DNA of 64,000 bases from a bacterium (GCA_014360495.1 JACIXR010000001.1:186001-250000), one strand, 5' to 3'; positions 8,090-18,222 are shown, counted from the first letter of the stretch. Translations and numbers: made by a program. The notes: generated by a model from the letters alone, not told the origin.

Positions 8090-9859
8090 ATGGCTAAAGC
8101 TATCCTGGCTGTTGACTGCGGTTCAACCACCACAAAAGCTATCCTCTTCTCAGATGAAGGTGGATGGCATCTTGTTTCAAGAGGTGAGGCTCCCACAACA
8201 GTGGAAGCCCCCTTTGATAATGTCATGCTGGGACTTTACAATGCTGTGAGAGAGCTGGAAGAGCTAACGGGCAGGGAAATGCTAAAGGGGGATTCCTTCC
8301 TCATTCCCTCAATGAACGGCAAGGGGGTTGACCTTTTCCTTGCGACCTCGTCAGCTGGTGGTGGATTGCAAATGCTTGTTATGGGAGTGGTTAAAACTAT
8401 GACCGCTGAAAGCGCTCACAGGGCGGCGCTCGGGGCTGGAGCTATAGTCGTTGACTGCATAGCGCTTGATGATGGAAGGGAGGATTTTCAGAGAATTCAA
8501 AGGATAAGGGAGATACGACCCGATATAATACTTCTTGCAGGTGGAACGGATGGCGGGACGATAACTCATGTAGTCTCCTTAGCGGAGATGCTTTCCGCGG
8601 CTGAGCCTCGTGCTCGCCTTGGCAATCTACCGATACCTGTCATTTACGCAGGAAATAGGGACGCGAGGGAGGAAGTTAAAAGAATATTGGGGGATAAATT
8701 CTCGGTTATAATCACCGAAAACATTCGCCCAAGGCTGGAGGTTGAAAATCTCGCCCCTGCTAGGGAGGCGATACACGAGCTCTTCCTTCAGCATGTTATG
8801 AGGCAGGCGCCCGGCTATAACTTCCTTATGGAAGCAACAACCCATCCGATTATGTCAACCCCAAACGCAGTGGGGCTCATGGTTCAGCTTTTAGCTAAAG
8901 AGCTCGGGGGCAATGTGCTGGCTGTAGATATCGGAGGGGCAACGACGGATGTCTTCTCCGTCTTCTCCCAAACTTACAATAGAACAGTCTCCGCCAATTT
9001 GGGAATGTCTTACTCCATCTGCAATGTTATGGTGGAGGCGACAATCCCCTTAATCCAACGCTGGCTTCCATTTGATGTTGACCCTAAGGAAATAAAGAAT
9101 GCACTCAGAAATAAGATGATACGCCCCACCACGATTCCCCAAACTCTTAAAGACCTTTACATAGAACAGGCTGTTGCGAGGGAGGCACTCAGGTTGGCGC
9201 TTGAGCATCATAAATCTTTGGCAAGAAGCCTCGTCGGAGTGCAGAGGGAGAGAACGGTTGGCGATTTGTTCGTTCAAACTACAGGTGGAGAAACCCTTAT
9301 AGATATGAGCAAGGTTGACATGATTATTGGCTCGGGAGGCGTGCTATCTCATGCCCCAAATAGAGCTCAAGCAGCGTTGATGATGATAGACGCTTTTCAA
9401 CCAGCGGGGACAACCTATCTCGCAGTTGACAGTATATTTATGATGCCCCATCTTGGTGTTCTATCTTCTGTTTTGCCTGATGTAGCAGAGGAAATCTTCT
9501 GGAGGGATTGTGTTGTTCCACTCGGCTCCCTCATCGCCCCAATTGGAAGTATCAAGGAAGGAGAAGTTGCTGTTTCCATTGAGGGTAAGGAAAACCTTGG
9601 GGAAGTGAGGTTCGGGGAAGTGAGGGTCTTCCCCTTGAAGGAGGAAGGAGAATTCATAATCAAACCACATAGAGCTTTGGACTTGGGAGAGGGGAAAGGG
9701 AAGGAAGTGGTGAGGAAATTGAGAGGAGGGTTGGTTGGTTTAATAGTTGATTGTAGGGGAAGACCCCTACAGATTCCCTCTCAGGAGGAGAAGAGAAAGG
9801 AATGGTTGAGGAGAACATATCAAGCTTTCTCCCTGCCTTTGCCAGGTGATACGAGATGA
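8090..9859 (+). CDS. MutL/GlmL-like ASKHA ATPase, stand-alone
   Basis: A 589-residue protein of the glutamate mutase L family, an actin/Hsp70-type ATPase group. The N-terminal phosphate loop AILAVDCGSTTTKAILF (residues 4-20) and the second phosphate motif LAVDIGGATTDVFSV (about residue 280) are clear, as is IIGSGGVLSHAP near 410. In clostridia the gene sits between the two glutamate mutase subunits, and its role is still unclear (proposed chaperone or reactivation role). Here no mutase or cobalamin gene is present; instead it is embedded among membrane proteins. At about 590 residues it is longer than the usual 460; the extra C-terminus follows residue 480. It overlaps the next gene by 4 bases. 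Confidence 0.8.
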   Translation: MAKAILAVDCGSTTTKAILFSDEGGWHLVSRGEAPTTVEAPFDNVMLGLYNAVRELEELTGREMLKGDSFLIPSMNGKGVDLFLATSSAGGGLQMLVMGVVKTMTAESAHRAALGAGAIVVDCIALDDGREDFQRIQRIREIRPDIILLAGGTDGGTITHVVSLAEMLSAAEPRARLGNLPIPVIYAGNRDAREEVKRILGDKFSVIITENIRPRLEVENLAPAREAIHELFLQHVMRQAPGYNFLMEATTHPIMSTPNAVGLMVQLLAKELGGNVLAVDIGGATTDVFSVFSQTYNRTVSANLGMSYSICNVMVEATIPLIQRWLPFDVDPKEIKNALRNKMIRPTTIPQTLKDLYIEQAVAREALRLALEHHKSLARSLVGVQRERTVGDLFVQTTGGETLIDMSKVDMIIGSGGVLSHAPNRAQAALMMIDAFQPAGTTYLAVDSIFMMPHLGVLSSVLPDVAEEIFWRDCVVPLGSLIAPIGSIKEGEVAVSIEGKENLGEVRFGEVRVFPLKEEGEFIIKPHRALDLGEGKGKEVVRKLRGGLVGLIVDCRGRPLQIPSQEEKRKEWLRRTYQAFSLPLPGDTR

Positions 9860-10965
9860 GTCAGGCTTATACCCCCGGCTTAACGATTACCCCCTATGCA
9901 AAATTGAAAAAAATCCGCAAGCTGCCGATAAAAGGCGAAGTCCTCGTTGGAATTGGGGAATGGGTCAAACCAGAGAGCATTGTGGCGCGTGCTTTTCTCC
10001 CTGGACCAGCCCATATAGTGAAGGCGGGAGAGATACTCGGAGTGGCTGGGGAGGATTTGGAAAAGCATCTCTTGAAAAAAGTGGGCGATAAAGTGGAGGA
10101 AAACGAGGTAATAGCTTCCTCCACTTCCTTTTTCGGGCTCTCCAAGAAGTTCGTTCGCTCGCCTATAATGGGGACGATTGAGAACATCTCCCCAATAACG
10201 GGAAACATAACGATACGAGAGGAGCCAAAACCTTTGCTGCTTCCTGCCTATGTGGAAGGCGAGGTTGTGGAGATTTTGCCGAATGAGGGGGTTGTTATTG
10301 AGACTAAAGGAGCGTTTTTGCAGGGAATATTCGGAGTGGGTGGGGAAAGGTGGGGGCAATTGAAAGTCGTCGTGTCTTCTCCCGCTGAGCCGATAAGGGA
10401 AATAAAGGAGGAGCTAAAGGGATGTGTTATCGTTGGAGGAACGATAGACGGCGAGATGTTGAGGAGAGCTGCGGAGGTGGGGGTTAAGGGTGTGGTTGTC
10501 GGCGGGATTTTCGACGAGGTATTGAGGGATTTTCTCGGCTACGATATAGGTGTTGCGATAACGGGACAGGAGGATATACCGTTAACCCTGATAATAATGG
10601 AGGGGTTTGGAGAGCTTCCTATTTCCCAGCGAGCTTTTAATTTGTTTAAGCGATTTGATGGATTTCTCGCATCAATAAATGGGGCAACGCAGATAAGGGC
10701 TGGGGTGATGAGACCCGAGATAATAATTCCCCATAAGGAGGAGATGCCGGCGTTTGAAGTGAAGCTTATGAATCAGCTTCTTGAGGGAACAAGGGTTAGG
10801 GTTATTAGGGAGCCATATTTCGGTTTATTGGGAAAGGTTGTTGCTCTACCACCTGAGCCGAGGATATTGGAGACGGGAGCGAAGGCGAGGGTAGCGGAGG
10901 TCCTTTTGGATAATGGCGAACGAGTGATTGTTCCCCGGGCGAACTTAGAGATAATCGTGGATTGA
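9856..10965 (+). CDS. Barrel-sandwich and KOW-domain protein, unknown function
   Basis: A 369-residue protein without signal or membrane segments. Residues 1-140 contain repeated GEVLVGIGEWVKPES / VKAGEILGVAGEDL / VGDKVEENEVIA patterns like barrel-sandwich hybrid folds (lipoyl-type or RNA polymerase beta-prime). The C-terminal 60 residues resemble a KOW motif (GTRVRVIREPYFGLLGKVV). The middle region (EELKGCVIVGGTIDGEMLRRA) has a small-molecule-binding look. It is coupled to the MutL-like gene by ATGA overlap and closes the cluster. I believe such proteins recur beside MutL-like genes in Chloroflexi and Armatimonadota, but this needs a database check. Confidence 0.6.
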   Translation: MSQAYTPGLTITPYAKLKKIRKLPIKGEVLVGIGEWVKPESIVARAFLPGPAHIVKAGEILGVAGEDLEKHLLKKVGDKVEENEVIASSTSFFGLSKKFVRSPIMGTIENISPITGNITIREEPKPLLLPAYVEGEVVEILPNEGVVIETKGAFLQGIFGVGGERWGQLKVVVSSPAEPIREIKEELKGCVIVGGTIDGEMLRRAAEVGVKGVVVGGIFDEVLRDFLGYDIGVAITGQEDIPLTLIIMEGFGELPISQRAFNLFKRFDGFLASINGATQIRAGVMRPEIIIPHKEEMPAFEVKLMNQLLEGTRVRVIREPYFGLLGKVVALPPEPRILETGAKARVAEVLLDNGERVIVPRANLEIIVD

Positions 10966-10997
10966 CAAAAACGAGAAAGGGTGTAAGGGAAGGAGAC

Positions 10998-11026
10998 TTG
11001 ATATTCCCTCACAAGGTAGTTATAAT
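10998..11026 (+). promoter_or_regulatory. Consensus sigma70 promoter for ftsH
   Basis: TTGATA (10998-11003) and TATAAT (11021-11026) with the ideal 17-base spacer. The predicted transcript start near 11033 leaves a leader of about 9 bases before the GTG at 11042, with no Shine-Dalgarno sequence. Confidence 0.7.
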
Positions 11027-11041
11027 ATAATCTGATAAGAA

Positions 11042-12874
11042 GTGGAAAGGAAAAATTCAGCCCTTATATTTTGGATATTAGCTATCTTCTTTCTCCTCCT
11101 GGTATTGAGGGAGCCGCTCTCCCGTAACTTTGGAGGGGTAGAGAAATACGATTACAGCCAGTTCATTGAGAAGGTGAAGAACAAGGAGGTCCTTAAATGC
11201 GTGATAGGGCGAGGGGAAATAATTGGGGAGCTTAAGAACGGCACTCGCTTCACGACTAATTTCATTCCCGAGATAGCGGGGGCGGAGATGGAGAAGATTT
11301 TGCGAGAAAACGAGGTCCATTTCTCCTATAAAACCCCTATGCTCTCCGAAGGATGGCAAAATTTCATCTTTTTCATCCTTTTCCCTCTCTTATTTCTGAT
11401 TTTCTTCTGGTCCTTCTTTTGGAGGGGTTTACAGGCGGGGAATAAGGAGGCTTTCACTTTCGCAAAAAGCAGAGCGAGAAGATACACCCCAGCAAATATT
11501 CCAAGAGTAACATTCAACGATGTGGCTGGCGCCGAAGAAGCAAAGCAAGAGCTACAGGAGGTCGTTGAATTCCTCAAAAATCCTCGCAAGTTCCAGGCTT
11601 TGGGGGCGAAGATACCTAAGGGGGTCCTTCTCTATGGACCGCCGGGGTGTGGGAAAACTCTTCTTGCGAGAGCTGTGGCGGGAGAGGCGAATGTGCCATT
11701 CTTCCATATATCAGGCTCTGAATTTGTGGAGATGTTCGTGGGAGTAGGTGCAGCAAGGGTAAGGGACCTCTTTGACCAAGCAAAAGCTAATGCCCCCTGC
11801 CTTATTTTCATAGACGAAATAGACGCAGTTGGAAGGCAAAGAGGAACTGGTCTCGGAGGCGGACACGACGAAAGAGAGCAGACCCTCAATCAGATACTAG
11901 CGGAGATGGATGGCTTTGATCCAAATATAGGTGTGATAGTTATAGCTGCGACTAATAGACCTGATGTTCTGGACCCTGCCCTCCTTAGACCGGGTAGGTT
12001 TGACCGCCACATTGTGATAGACCATCCCGATATCAAAGGGCGATTGGAGATTCTGAAAGTCCACGCAAGGAATAAACCCTTAGCGGAGGATGTTGACCTT
12101 GAACTCATCGCAAGGAGAACCCCTGGCTTTACCGGAGCGGATTTGGCGAACTTGCTCAACGAAGCAGCTCTTTTAGCTGCGAGGCAGGGGAAAAATAAGA
12201 TAACAATGGCTGAATTAGAAGAGGCAATAGAGAGAGTTGTTGCTGGTCCGCAAAGGAAGAGCAGGGTGATAAGCGATAAGGAGAAAAAGCTTGTTGCCTA
12301 CCATGAAGTTGGGCATGCCTTGGTCGCTAAAATGCTTCCCAATGCCAATCCCGTTCATAAAATATCAATTCTTCCCCGTGGCTTAGCACTTGGCTATACG
12401 CTTCAATTTCCCGAACAGGATAAATACATAATAACTAAATCTGAGCTTATGGATGAGCTTGCTGCTTTATTAGCTGGTAGGGCGGCGGAGGAGGTTGTTT
12501 TCGGTGAGACTACCACGGGTGCCCAGAACGATTTACAAAGGGCGACAGAGATCGCGAGAAAAATGGTCTGCGAGTTGGGCATGTCCGAGCGAATCGGTCC
12601 AATAACTTTGGGGAGAAGGCACGGAAACCCCTTCCTCGGAAGAGATATATTTGAGGATAGAAATTATTCCGATGAGGTTGCAAGGCTAATTGATGAGGAA
12701 GTGAAGAACTTTATAGAGACAAATTATAAGAGGGCGAAGGAAATCCTCCAACAGAACAGAGAAAAAATGGAGAAGCTCGTTGAAATCCTGCTTCAAAGAG
12801 AGACGCTGGAAAAAGAGGAGATAGACGAGATTCTTTCCGATGGCGAAAATCCTCAGCAGTCCGAACTTCAGTGA
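11042..12874 (+). CDS. ftsH: ATP-dependent zinc metalloprotease FtsH
   Basis: A 610-residue membrane AAA protease that degrades misfolded and regulatory membrane and cytoplasmic proteins. Membrane segments lie near residues 8-22 and 105-128 with a periplasmic domain between. The AAA module shows Walker A GPPGCGKT (about residue 200), Walker [13 protein letters not shown] and the second region of homology [20 protein letters not shown]. The zinc site is HEVGH in [13 protein letters not shown] (about 420), where most relatives have HEAGH. Translation starts with GTG 16 bases after a consensus -10 box. It overlaps the formiminotransferase gene by 35 bases and heads the folate gene run. Confidence 0.95.
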   Translation: MERKNSALIFWILAIFFLLLVLREPLSRNFGGVEKYDYSQFIEKVKNKEVLKCVIGRGEIIGELKNGTRFTTNFIPEIAGAEMEKILRENEVHFSYKTPMLSEGWQNFIFFILFPLLFLIFFWSFFWRGLQAGNKEAFTFAKSRARRYTPANIPRVTFNDVAGAEEAKQELQEVVEFLKNPRKFQALGAKIPKGVLLYGPPGCGKTLLARAVAGEANVPFFHISGSEFVEMFVGVGAARVRDLFDQAKANAPCLIFIDEIDAVGRQRGTGLGGGHDEREQTLNQILAEMDGFDPNIGVIVIAATNRPDVLDPALLRPGRFDRHIVIDHPDIKGRLEILKVHARNKPLAEDVDLELIARRTPGFTGADLANLLNEAALLAARQGKNKITMAELEEAIERVVAGPQRKSRVISDKEKKLVAYHEVGHALVAKMLPNANPVHKISILPRGLALGYTLQFPEQDKYIITKSELMDELAALLAGRAAEEVVFGETTTGAQNDLQRATEIARKMVCELGMSERIGPITLGRRHGNPFLGRDIFEDRNYSDEVARLIDEEVKNFIETNYKRAKEILQQNREKMEKLVEILLQRETLEKEEIDEILSDGENPQQSELQ

Positions 12875-13727
12875 GGGAAACTCCAAAGAAATAATAGAGC
12901 AAATTCTTGCTCCGATAAGGGAAATAGAAGGAGTCAAGATAATTGATTATTCATCCGACCCCGACCACAATCGTTCAGTTGTCAGCCTCATCGGCGAGCC
13001 CCAACCGCTGCTCAAAGCCCTTCTTGAAGCCTCGCGCAGGGCTGTTGCCTTGATCAATTTAAACAATCATGAGGGAGAGCATCCACGCTGTGGGGCAGTG
13101 GATGTAATCCCTCTTATCCCACTAAAAGATATAAGCTTAGAGGAATGTGTTAGATATGCACATGATTTGGGCGAGCTGTTGGCAAAAGAGCTCCATTTGC
13201 CGGTTTATTTTTACGGTGAGGCGGCTCTCAAGGAGGAAAGAAGGGACCTATCGGATGTGAGGAAGGGAGGGATAGAGGCGATAAAGGAGGATATGAGAAA
13301 TGGTAGGAGGTTGCCGGATTTAGGTCCTCCCCAGCCCCATCCTACCGCTGGTTGTGTGATAGTTGGAGTGAGAGATTTCTTAATTGCCTTCAATGTCAAT
13401 CTTGCCTCTACAAATCTTGAAATCGCAAAGAAGATAGCCTCCTCGGTAAGGGAAAAGGGAGGGGGACTCTTAGGGGTTAAGGCTTTGGGAATAAACCTTG
13501 CCTCAAGGGGAATGGTTCAGGTTTCCATGAACATCACGATGCCCTTCAAAACCCCACTATACAGAGTTTATGAGCTGGTGAAAATTGAGGCAAGAAAATA
13601 CGGTGTTGAAATAGATTCAGCGGAAATAATCGGTCCCGTTCCTTTGCAAGTCCTTATTGATACCCTCTCTTACTATCTTCCTCTTAAGGATTTCAAGCTT
13701 CAGCAAGTAATAGATATCCATATATAA
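12840..13727 (+). CDS. Glutamate formiminotransferase (FTCD N-terminal type)
   Basis: A 295-residue protein that transfers the formimino group from formiminoglutamate to tetrahydrofolate. The SPNFSEGN motif at residues 7-14, DPDHNRSV, the [17 protein letters not shown] block and YGEAA are hallmarks of formiminotransferase domains. The cyclodeaminase domain found in vertebrate and some bacterial FTCD proteins is absent. The ATG lies inside ftsH in another frame, giving a 35-base overlap. The next genes make the pterin part of folate, so its use of tetrahydrofolate fits the context. Confidence 0.88.
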   Translation: MAKILSSPNFSEGNSKEIIEQILAPIREIEGVKIIDYSSDPDHNRSVVSLIGEPQPLLKALLEASRRAVALINLNNHEGEHPRCGAVDVIPLIPLKDISLEECVRYAHDLGELLAKELHLPVYFYGEAALKEERRDLSDVRKGGIEAIKEDMRNGRRLPDLGPPQPHPTAGCVIVGVRDFLIAFNVNLASTNLEIAKKIASSVREKGGGLLGVKALGINLASRGMVQVSMNITMPFKTPLYRVYELVKIEARKYGVEIDSAEIIGPVPLQVLIDTLSYYLPLKDFKLQQVIDIHI

Positions 13728-13745
13728 AGGAGTGATTTTCCCCAG

Positions 13746-14291
13746 ATGGATAAAGAGAAGATAGAGAAAGCGGTAAAGGAGATATTGATTGCTATAGGAG
13801 AGGACCCTGAAAGGGAGGGATTAAGGGAGACGCCGAGGAGGGTTTCTGAGGCAATGGAGGAACTTTTAGCGGGATATGAAAAGAAAGAGGAGGATTTCAC
13901 GGTTTTTGAGACAGACTCTGAGGGGGTAGTCATCCTGAGGGATATCCCCATCTTTTCCTTCTGCGAGCATCATCTCCTGCCCTTTATCGGGAAGGCGCAC
14001 ATTGCCTACCTCCCAAATGGCAAGATAGCGGGTGTAAGCAAACTGGTGAGAACCGTTGAGAAATACGCAAGGAGATTGCAAGTGCAGGAGCGTCTAACAA
14101 AAGAAATAGCTGATGAGTTGATGGAAAGGCTTAATCCAAAGGGATTAATTGTCCTCATAGAAGCAGAGCATCTTTGTATGACATTAAGGGGAGTAAGAAG
14201 CCCTGGTTCAGTTGTTGTGACATACCAAGCAAGAGGAATATATGAGGACGAGTCCCTTTCTCGTTCCATTCTCTCGCTCTTCGGGAAATGA
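13746..14291 (+). CDS. folE: GTP cyclohydrolase I
   Basis: A 181-residue enzyme of the usual length that converts GTP to dihydroneopterin triphosphate, the first step of folate synthesis. Zinc ligands are visible in SFCEHHLLPF (Cys and His, about residues 76-80) and in HLCMTLRGVR (Cys about 146); GKIAGVSKLVR is the conserved substrate-binding block. An AAAGGAG lies upstream of the ATG. Its stop overlaps the folP start (ATGA), so the two are coupled. Confidence 0.95.
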   Translation: MDKEKIEKAVKEILIAIGEDPEREGLRETPRRVSEAMEELLAGYEKKEEDFTVFETDSEGVVILRDIPIFSFCEHHLLPFIGKAHIAYLPNGKIAGVSKLVRTVEKYARRLQVQERLTKEIADELMERLNPKGLIVLIEAEHLCMTLRGVRSPGSVVVTYQARGIYEDESLSRSILSLFGK

Positions 14292-15499
14292 AGGGGATTA
14301 GGGTTCTAAAGCTGGATAGGAAGGGGTTAGTTGAGCAGATGAGGAGGGTGGGTGTTTCCGAAGGTGGAATTGAGAGAATGCTTGGGAAAGGAGAATTCCT
14401 TCAGATTTTCTTGCCCAAAGCACCCTATTTTCTTGCAAATATAATAAAGCAAAAGATGCTGGCATTAGGAGGGGAGAACGCGGTTAGTTGGGAGGCGGTA
14501 AAGGGAGGGGAAGGGGAGACGGATTGTCTTATTTTGGGCACGAGAAAACAGATAGAGGCGCTTATCGCCTATTTGAAGGAACAGCCCTTTTCTTCTATTA
14601 AGGAAGTAATCAGTGAAGTGGAGGATACATTGAGAAATATTGAAAGGGAAGAGTGGTTGCTACCTCTGCCACGCCATCCTTTCTCTCTTGGCAAAAAGCC
14701 TAAAATAATGGGGATACTCAATGTCACCCCCGATTCCTTTTATGATGGAGGCAGGTATAATGAATTAGAAAGGGCAATAGCGCGTGCGGAGGAGATGGCG
14801 GAGGAAGGAGCAGACATAATAGATATAGGCGGAGAATCAACTCGTCCCGGCTCGGAGCCGATTAGCGTTGAGGAAGAGATGAGAAGGGTATTGCCAGTTA
14901 TAAAGGAGCTTGTGAAGAGGGTTGATTTGCCGATATCTATTGATACATATAAGTCCGAGGTAGCAAGAGCTGCTGTAGAGGAAGGTGCGGAGATAGTTAA
15001 TGACATAAGCGCTATGAGATTTGACCAAAGGATGATTGAAGTGGTGAGGGAAAAGAGGGTAGCTGTGGTTTTAATGCATATGAAAGGGACGCCGAAGGAT
15101 ATGCAGATTAATCCATATTATGAGGATGTCGTTGGGGAGGTATATGACTTCCTGAGGGAGAGAGTTGAATGGGCGATGAAAAACGGAATAGACAGAGATT
15201 ATCTCATAATAGACCCCGGGATAGGATTCGGGAAGAGGGTAATTGATAACATTGAGCTTATAAGACATCTTCCCGAGTTTAAATCGCTTGGTTTGCCGAT
15301 TCTCATAGGTCCTTCCAGAAAGAGCTTCATTGGACACATCCTGGGTGGATTAAAGCCGGAGGAGAGGTTGGAAGGGACAGCTTCAGCTGTGGCGATTTCC
15401 GTAATGAAAGGGGCGAATGTCATAAGAGTGCACGATGTGAGAGAGATGAAGAGAGTAATAGAGGTAGCGTATGCAATAAAAGAAGGTCTTGCTGATTGA
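14288..15499 (+). CDS. folP: Dihydropteroate synthase with N-terminal extension
   Basis: A 403-residue protein whose residues 137-400 form the TIM-barrel synthase that joins the pterin pyrophosphate to p-aminobenzoate. Conserved blocks are MGILNVTPDSFYDGG, IIDIGGESTRPGS, ISIDTYKSEVA, IVNDISA, LMHMKGTP and PIGPSRKSF-like LIGPSRKSFIG. The first 135 residues are an extra domain with no known motif; typical synthases have about 270-280 residues, but longer ones occur in several thermophile-rich groups. Coupled to folE by a 4-base overlap. The genes for the aldolase and pyrophosphokinase steps are not next to it. Confidence 0.92.
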   Translation: MKGIRVLKLDRKGLVEQMRRVGVSEGGIERMLGKGEFLQIFLPKAPYFLANIIKQKMLALGGENAVSWEAVKGGEGETDCLILGTRKQIEALIAYLKEQPFSSIKEVISEVEDTLRNIEREEWLLPLPRHPFSLGKKPKIMGILNVTPDSFYDGGRYNELERAIARAEEMAEEGADIIDIGGESTRPGSEPISVEEEMRRVLPVIKELVKRVDLPISIDTYKSEVARAAVEEGAEIVNDISAMRFDQRMIEVVREKRVAVVLMHMKGTPKDMQINPYYEDVVGEVYDFLRERVEWAMKNGIDRDYLIIDPGIGFGKRVIDNIELIRHLPEFKSLGLPILIGPSRKSFIGHILGGLKPEERLEGTASAVAISVMKGANVIRVHDVREMKRVIEVAYAIKEGLAD

Positions 15500-15503
15500 A
15501 TAT

Positions 15504-15752
15504 TTATCCGCTTCCCTGATACATCTTTATCCCCATAATCGCTATTAAAGTCCCGCACATTCCCATTACGAATAAATAGGCGATGTTTTTCAATAGAGAG
15601 ACGAGATAACTGGCAATCTCGCTCGGCTCGCTCATCGGGATTGGGCGGGATAAGGAGGTGAGGGCGATGGCGAATGTGTAAACGAGAAGCGCTATGCCCA
15701 AAATGAACACGATAATCCCTAGGGTGGAGCTCGCAATCTTATGAGGATTCAT
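15504..15752 (-). CDS. Small two-helix membrane protein, unknown function
   Basis: An 82-residue protein with two hydrophobic segments (about residues 9-30 and 55-75) joined by a short loop with SRPIPMSEPSEI. No family recognised. Its ATG overlaps the stop of the glucoamylase gene by 4 bases (coordinates 15749-15752), so it is coupled to that gene. It converges with folP, 4 bases apart. Confidence 0.55.
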   Translation of the reverse strand: MNPHKIASSTLGIIVFILGIALLVYTFAIALTSLSRPIPMSEPSEIASYLVSLLKNIAYLFVMGMCGTLIAIMGIKMYQGSG

Positions 15753-17662
15753 TTTTCAAACCTCCTTCTTTTGGTCAAATAATGTAGAACAGCGGACATA
15801 AAAGATATGTGAGACCAGGTGAGGGGAGCTACTGAAAGCGGCTCGCCAGTTAGCGGGTGGACCTGCTCGGGGAGGATTCCCGTTGGTAGGGAATGCTCCT
15901 TAGCCCAGCGGAAAAATTTCTGGCAATCTTTTAATTCTTCCAAACTGTTTGCCTTTTCTATATGCCATTCGGCGAGCCACATCGTGCATATATACCAGGG
16001 ATTTCCCGGTATGTTTTCTATATCTTCACTTTGGCGAAAATACCAATCGCCTTTATACCTGCTTAAACCACCTATTTTCGTTTTCACCCAGAGTTCCCTT
16101 TCAACTTCGCCGAGCAATGGTTCAAGTTTCCCTTCGGGCAAAGGGAGGATATTGAGAAGAGGAAGGAGAAATAGGCTTGAATCGGGAGTGTAATCCTTTT
16201 GCCAACCAGAAGGGGAGGGAAGGAGGCTTCGGCAAAGGTTGCCATTCTCAAAGAATGTCCTCAAGCCGCCCCAAATCTGCTGAGCTTTAGTAAAGAAATT
16301 CTTTGAGCTTTCCATATCGCCCATTGCGGAGGATAGTTCGGAGGCGGAGAAAAGAGAGAGGGAAGTAATGGCGGAGGTATAAAGGTGAATTCCTCGCCTT
16401 TCCTCCCAAATGTCCCAAGATGGACGAGGAAGATTTAGGTTTTCATCCAGATAATTGCTCATGAAATCGGCGGGCTTTTTCACGACTTCAGGATAAATAT
16501 TTGAGAGGAATTCAATATCACCGAACTTCTTATAGTGTTGCCAAAGGGCATAGATGACCAAGGCGGTAGAATCTTGCTGGAGGGGTATTTCCCTTTCACC
16601 ATTTATTATCCAAGGATGCCAACTTGAGCCGAGGGAGCCATCGGCGGAATACTTGTGCCAAAGGAAAGGGAGGTCTTTTGATAGAAGTTCTTGAATAAAT
16701 AAGAAGAATCTTCTACTTATATCTATTTGTCCCAACTCATCCAAAACCATAACCGTGTAAGCGGAATCCCTTCCCCACATATAAGAATAGTGGGCACGAG
16801 CTGTTTGCATAATGTCGGAATCATTAGCTGCGATAATCGCTCCATTATTATCTATGTTGGTTCTAACTATCAAAGCGCTTTTGCGAAAAAGCTCGGAAAT
16901 TTCGGAAGGCAAGTCAAGAAAATCAGGAAGAATGCTCCTTAGCCAACTATTCCAGTAAGCATAGGTTTCCACCAAAAGCTGATTTCCTTTTTGCTTCGCC
17001 AATTCGTTGAGTTTTGATACCTCTTCAAGAGAATGACCAACTGCCACCCATAGCAATGCCTTATTGTGGGGAGGATTTGGTTTAAGTTTTATGGAGAACG
17101 TGCTATCAACTGCTCCTTGTTCAATTGAGCGCATTGTTAGCTTCCCATCCTCGGCATCGCGCCAGGTTCCCTTTGTTCCTATGGAGAATTGAGCTATCTT
17201 CCCCTCGGGGAAGGTGCCGGAGACGAGGATATAAATGTCTCTTTTGAAGTGGATGATGGCGTCTAAAAAGGGGTTATAGAAGGCTGTGTCCCCAACATCT
17301 GTTTCCAGAAGGGAAAAATCGTTATGGAAGAATAGAGTTACTTCTTTTTCCCCTCTTAGTTCTAATTCTCGCAAGAAGATGTTGGAGAAAGGATGAACCG
17401 CCAATTTTGAGTAAATCTCCATCTCATTGGGGAGCTTGTAGTGGGCATACCCGACAAGTGTGTCTGGTTCATATCCGATTTCCCCTTTCCCATTATCATC
17501 CATCCAGAAAAGCTTTTCCCCGTCCCATAAGCCAATCCTGCACACATTTCCCATAATGTGATTGAACAACCCGACATAAGGAAAATAAAGGTCTCGCAAT
17601 TGAGCGAACTTGTCAAGGCATACCAATAGGTTGCCGTTTCCCAAAACGAGGTGTCTTGCCAT
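15749..17662 (-). CDS. Glycoside hydrolase family 15 (glucoamylase-like)
   Basis: A 637-residue protein with the GH15 layout: an N-terminal super-beta-sandwich (about residues 1-240, YFPYVGLFNHIMGNVCRIG) and an (alpha/alpha)6 barrel. MWGRDSAYTVMVLDELGQ and SWDIWEERRGIHLYTSA are typical; the Glu in WEER is the expected general acid and the Glu in GILPEQVHP the expected base. The family releases glucose from starch, trehalose or related glucans. No signal peptide is seen, so it is likely cytoplasmic. The gene lies 13 bases after the S1 gene. Confidence 0.9.
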   Translation of the reverse strand: MARHLVLGNGNLLVCLDKFAQLRDLYFPYVGLFNHIMGNVCRIGLWDGEKLFWMDDNGKGEIGYEPDTLVGYAHYKLPNEMEIYSKLAVHPFSNIFLRELELRGEKEVTLFFHNDFSLLETDVGDTAFYNPFLDAIIHFKRDIYILVSGTFPEGKIAQFSIGTKGTWRDAEDGKLTMRSIEQGAVDSTFSIKLKPNPPHNKALLWVAVGHSLEEVSKLNELAKQKGNQLLVETYAYWNSWLRSILPDFLDLPSEISELFRKSALIVRTNIDNNGAIIAANDSDIMQTARAHYSYMWGRDSAYTVMVLDELGQIDISRRFFLFIQELLSKDLPFLWHKYSADGSLGSSWHPWIINGEREIPLQQDSTALVIYALWQHYKKFGDIEFLSNIYPEVVKKPADFMSNYLDENLNLPRPSWDIWEERRGIHLYTSAITSLSLFSASELSSAMGDMESSKNFFTKAQQIWGGLRTFFENGNLCRSLLPSPSGWQKDYTPDSSLFLLPLLNILPLPEGKLEPLLGEVERELWVKTKIGGLSRYKGDWYFRQSEDIENIPGNPWYICTMWLAEWHIEKANSLEELKDCQKFFRWAKEHSLPTGILPEQVHPLTGEPLSVAPLTWSHISFMSAVLHYLTKRRRFEK

Positions 17663-17675
17663 AATCTAATTTATT

Positions 17676-18011
17676 CTATCTTCTTCCTTTATTATTTGCC
17701 TCCCTTTTCTTTAAGCCAGAAAGTCTATCATCGCTTTGCTTGCGGAATTGGCGTAGCTTCTCCTCCAAGAGGGTGGATTTTTCGCTTGCTCTCTTTATAG
17801 AGAGCTCGAGCCTTCCCTTTTCATCATAACCTAAAACCCTGCATCGGACTTCTTCCCCAACTTTTAAGAAATTGTTTATGTTTTCCACGAACTCCTCTGC
17901 TATCTCCGATATGTGGACAAAGCCTCTCTTCCCGTTCTCCAGCAGCACGATGGCGCCTCTTGGAAGGATTTGCTTGACTTTTCCTTTGAGAACACTTCCT
18001 ATTTCCGACAT
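17676..18011 (-). CDS. S1-domain RNA-binding protein (general stress protein 13-like)
   Basis: A 111-residue protein with one S1 OB-fold (residues 5-75): VLKGKVKQILPRGAIVLLENGKRGFVHISE and GRLELSIKRA are standard S1 strands. The C-terminal 35 residues are basic and likely unstructured (KKREANNKGRR). Small single-S1 proteins of this kind (YugI/YabR type) bind RNA or ribosomes. A TTGGAGGAATG lies upstream of the ATG. First gene of the minus-strand unit with the glucoamylase. Confidence 0.8.
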   Translation of the reverse strand: MSEIGSVLKGKVKQILPRGAIVLLENGKRGFVHISEIAEEFVENINNFLKVGEEVRCRVLGYDEKGRLELSIKRASEKSTLLEEKLRQFRKQSDDRLSGLKKREANNKGRR

Positions 18012-18193
18012 ATTCTCGGCATTCCTCCAATTTATAAATTTTTAGTTTAGTAAGATTATATATTGCTTGAGAAAAAAAGCAAATCGCATTTGATAAAGAA
18101 ATTTGCAACTTAGCGTGTTCTTTTTTTTCGCCCCAAATCCTACAAACATCATCAACTATATTTGTAATGATATGGGTTTTGCTAACAAAAAGC

Positions 18194-18222
18194 TTGCATA
18201 CTTGTAGTCCATCTAATAAAAT
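18194..18222 (+). promoter_or_regulatory. Promoter for the 18251 beta-barrel gene
   Basis: TTGCAT (18194-18199) and TAAAAT (18217-18222) with a 17-base spacer, in the 230-base divergent gap between the S1 gene and the barrel gene. Confidence 0.5.

Noticed and set aside
9880-10359. 159-codon minus frame inside the barrel/KOW gene
   Set aside because: Shadow frame in the third position of a well-supported coupled gene.
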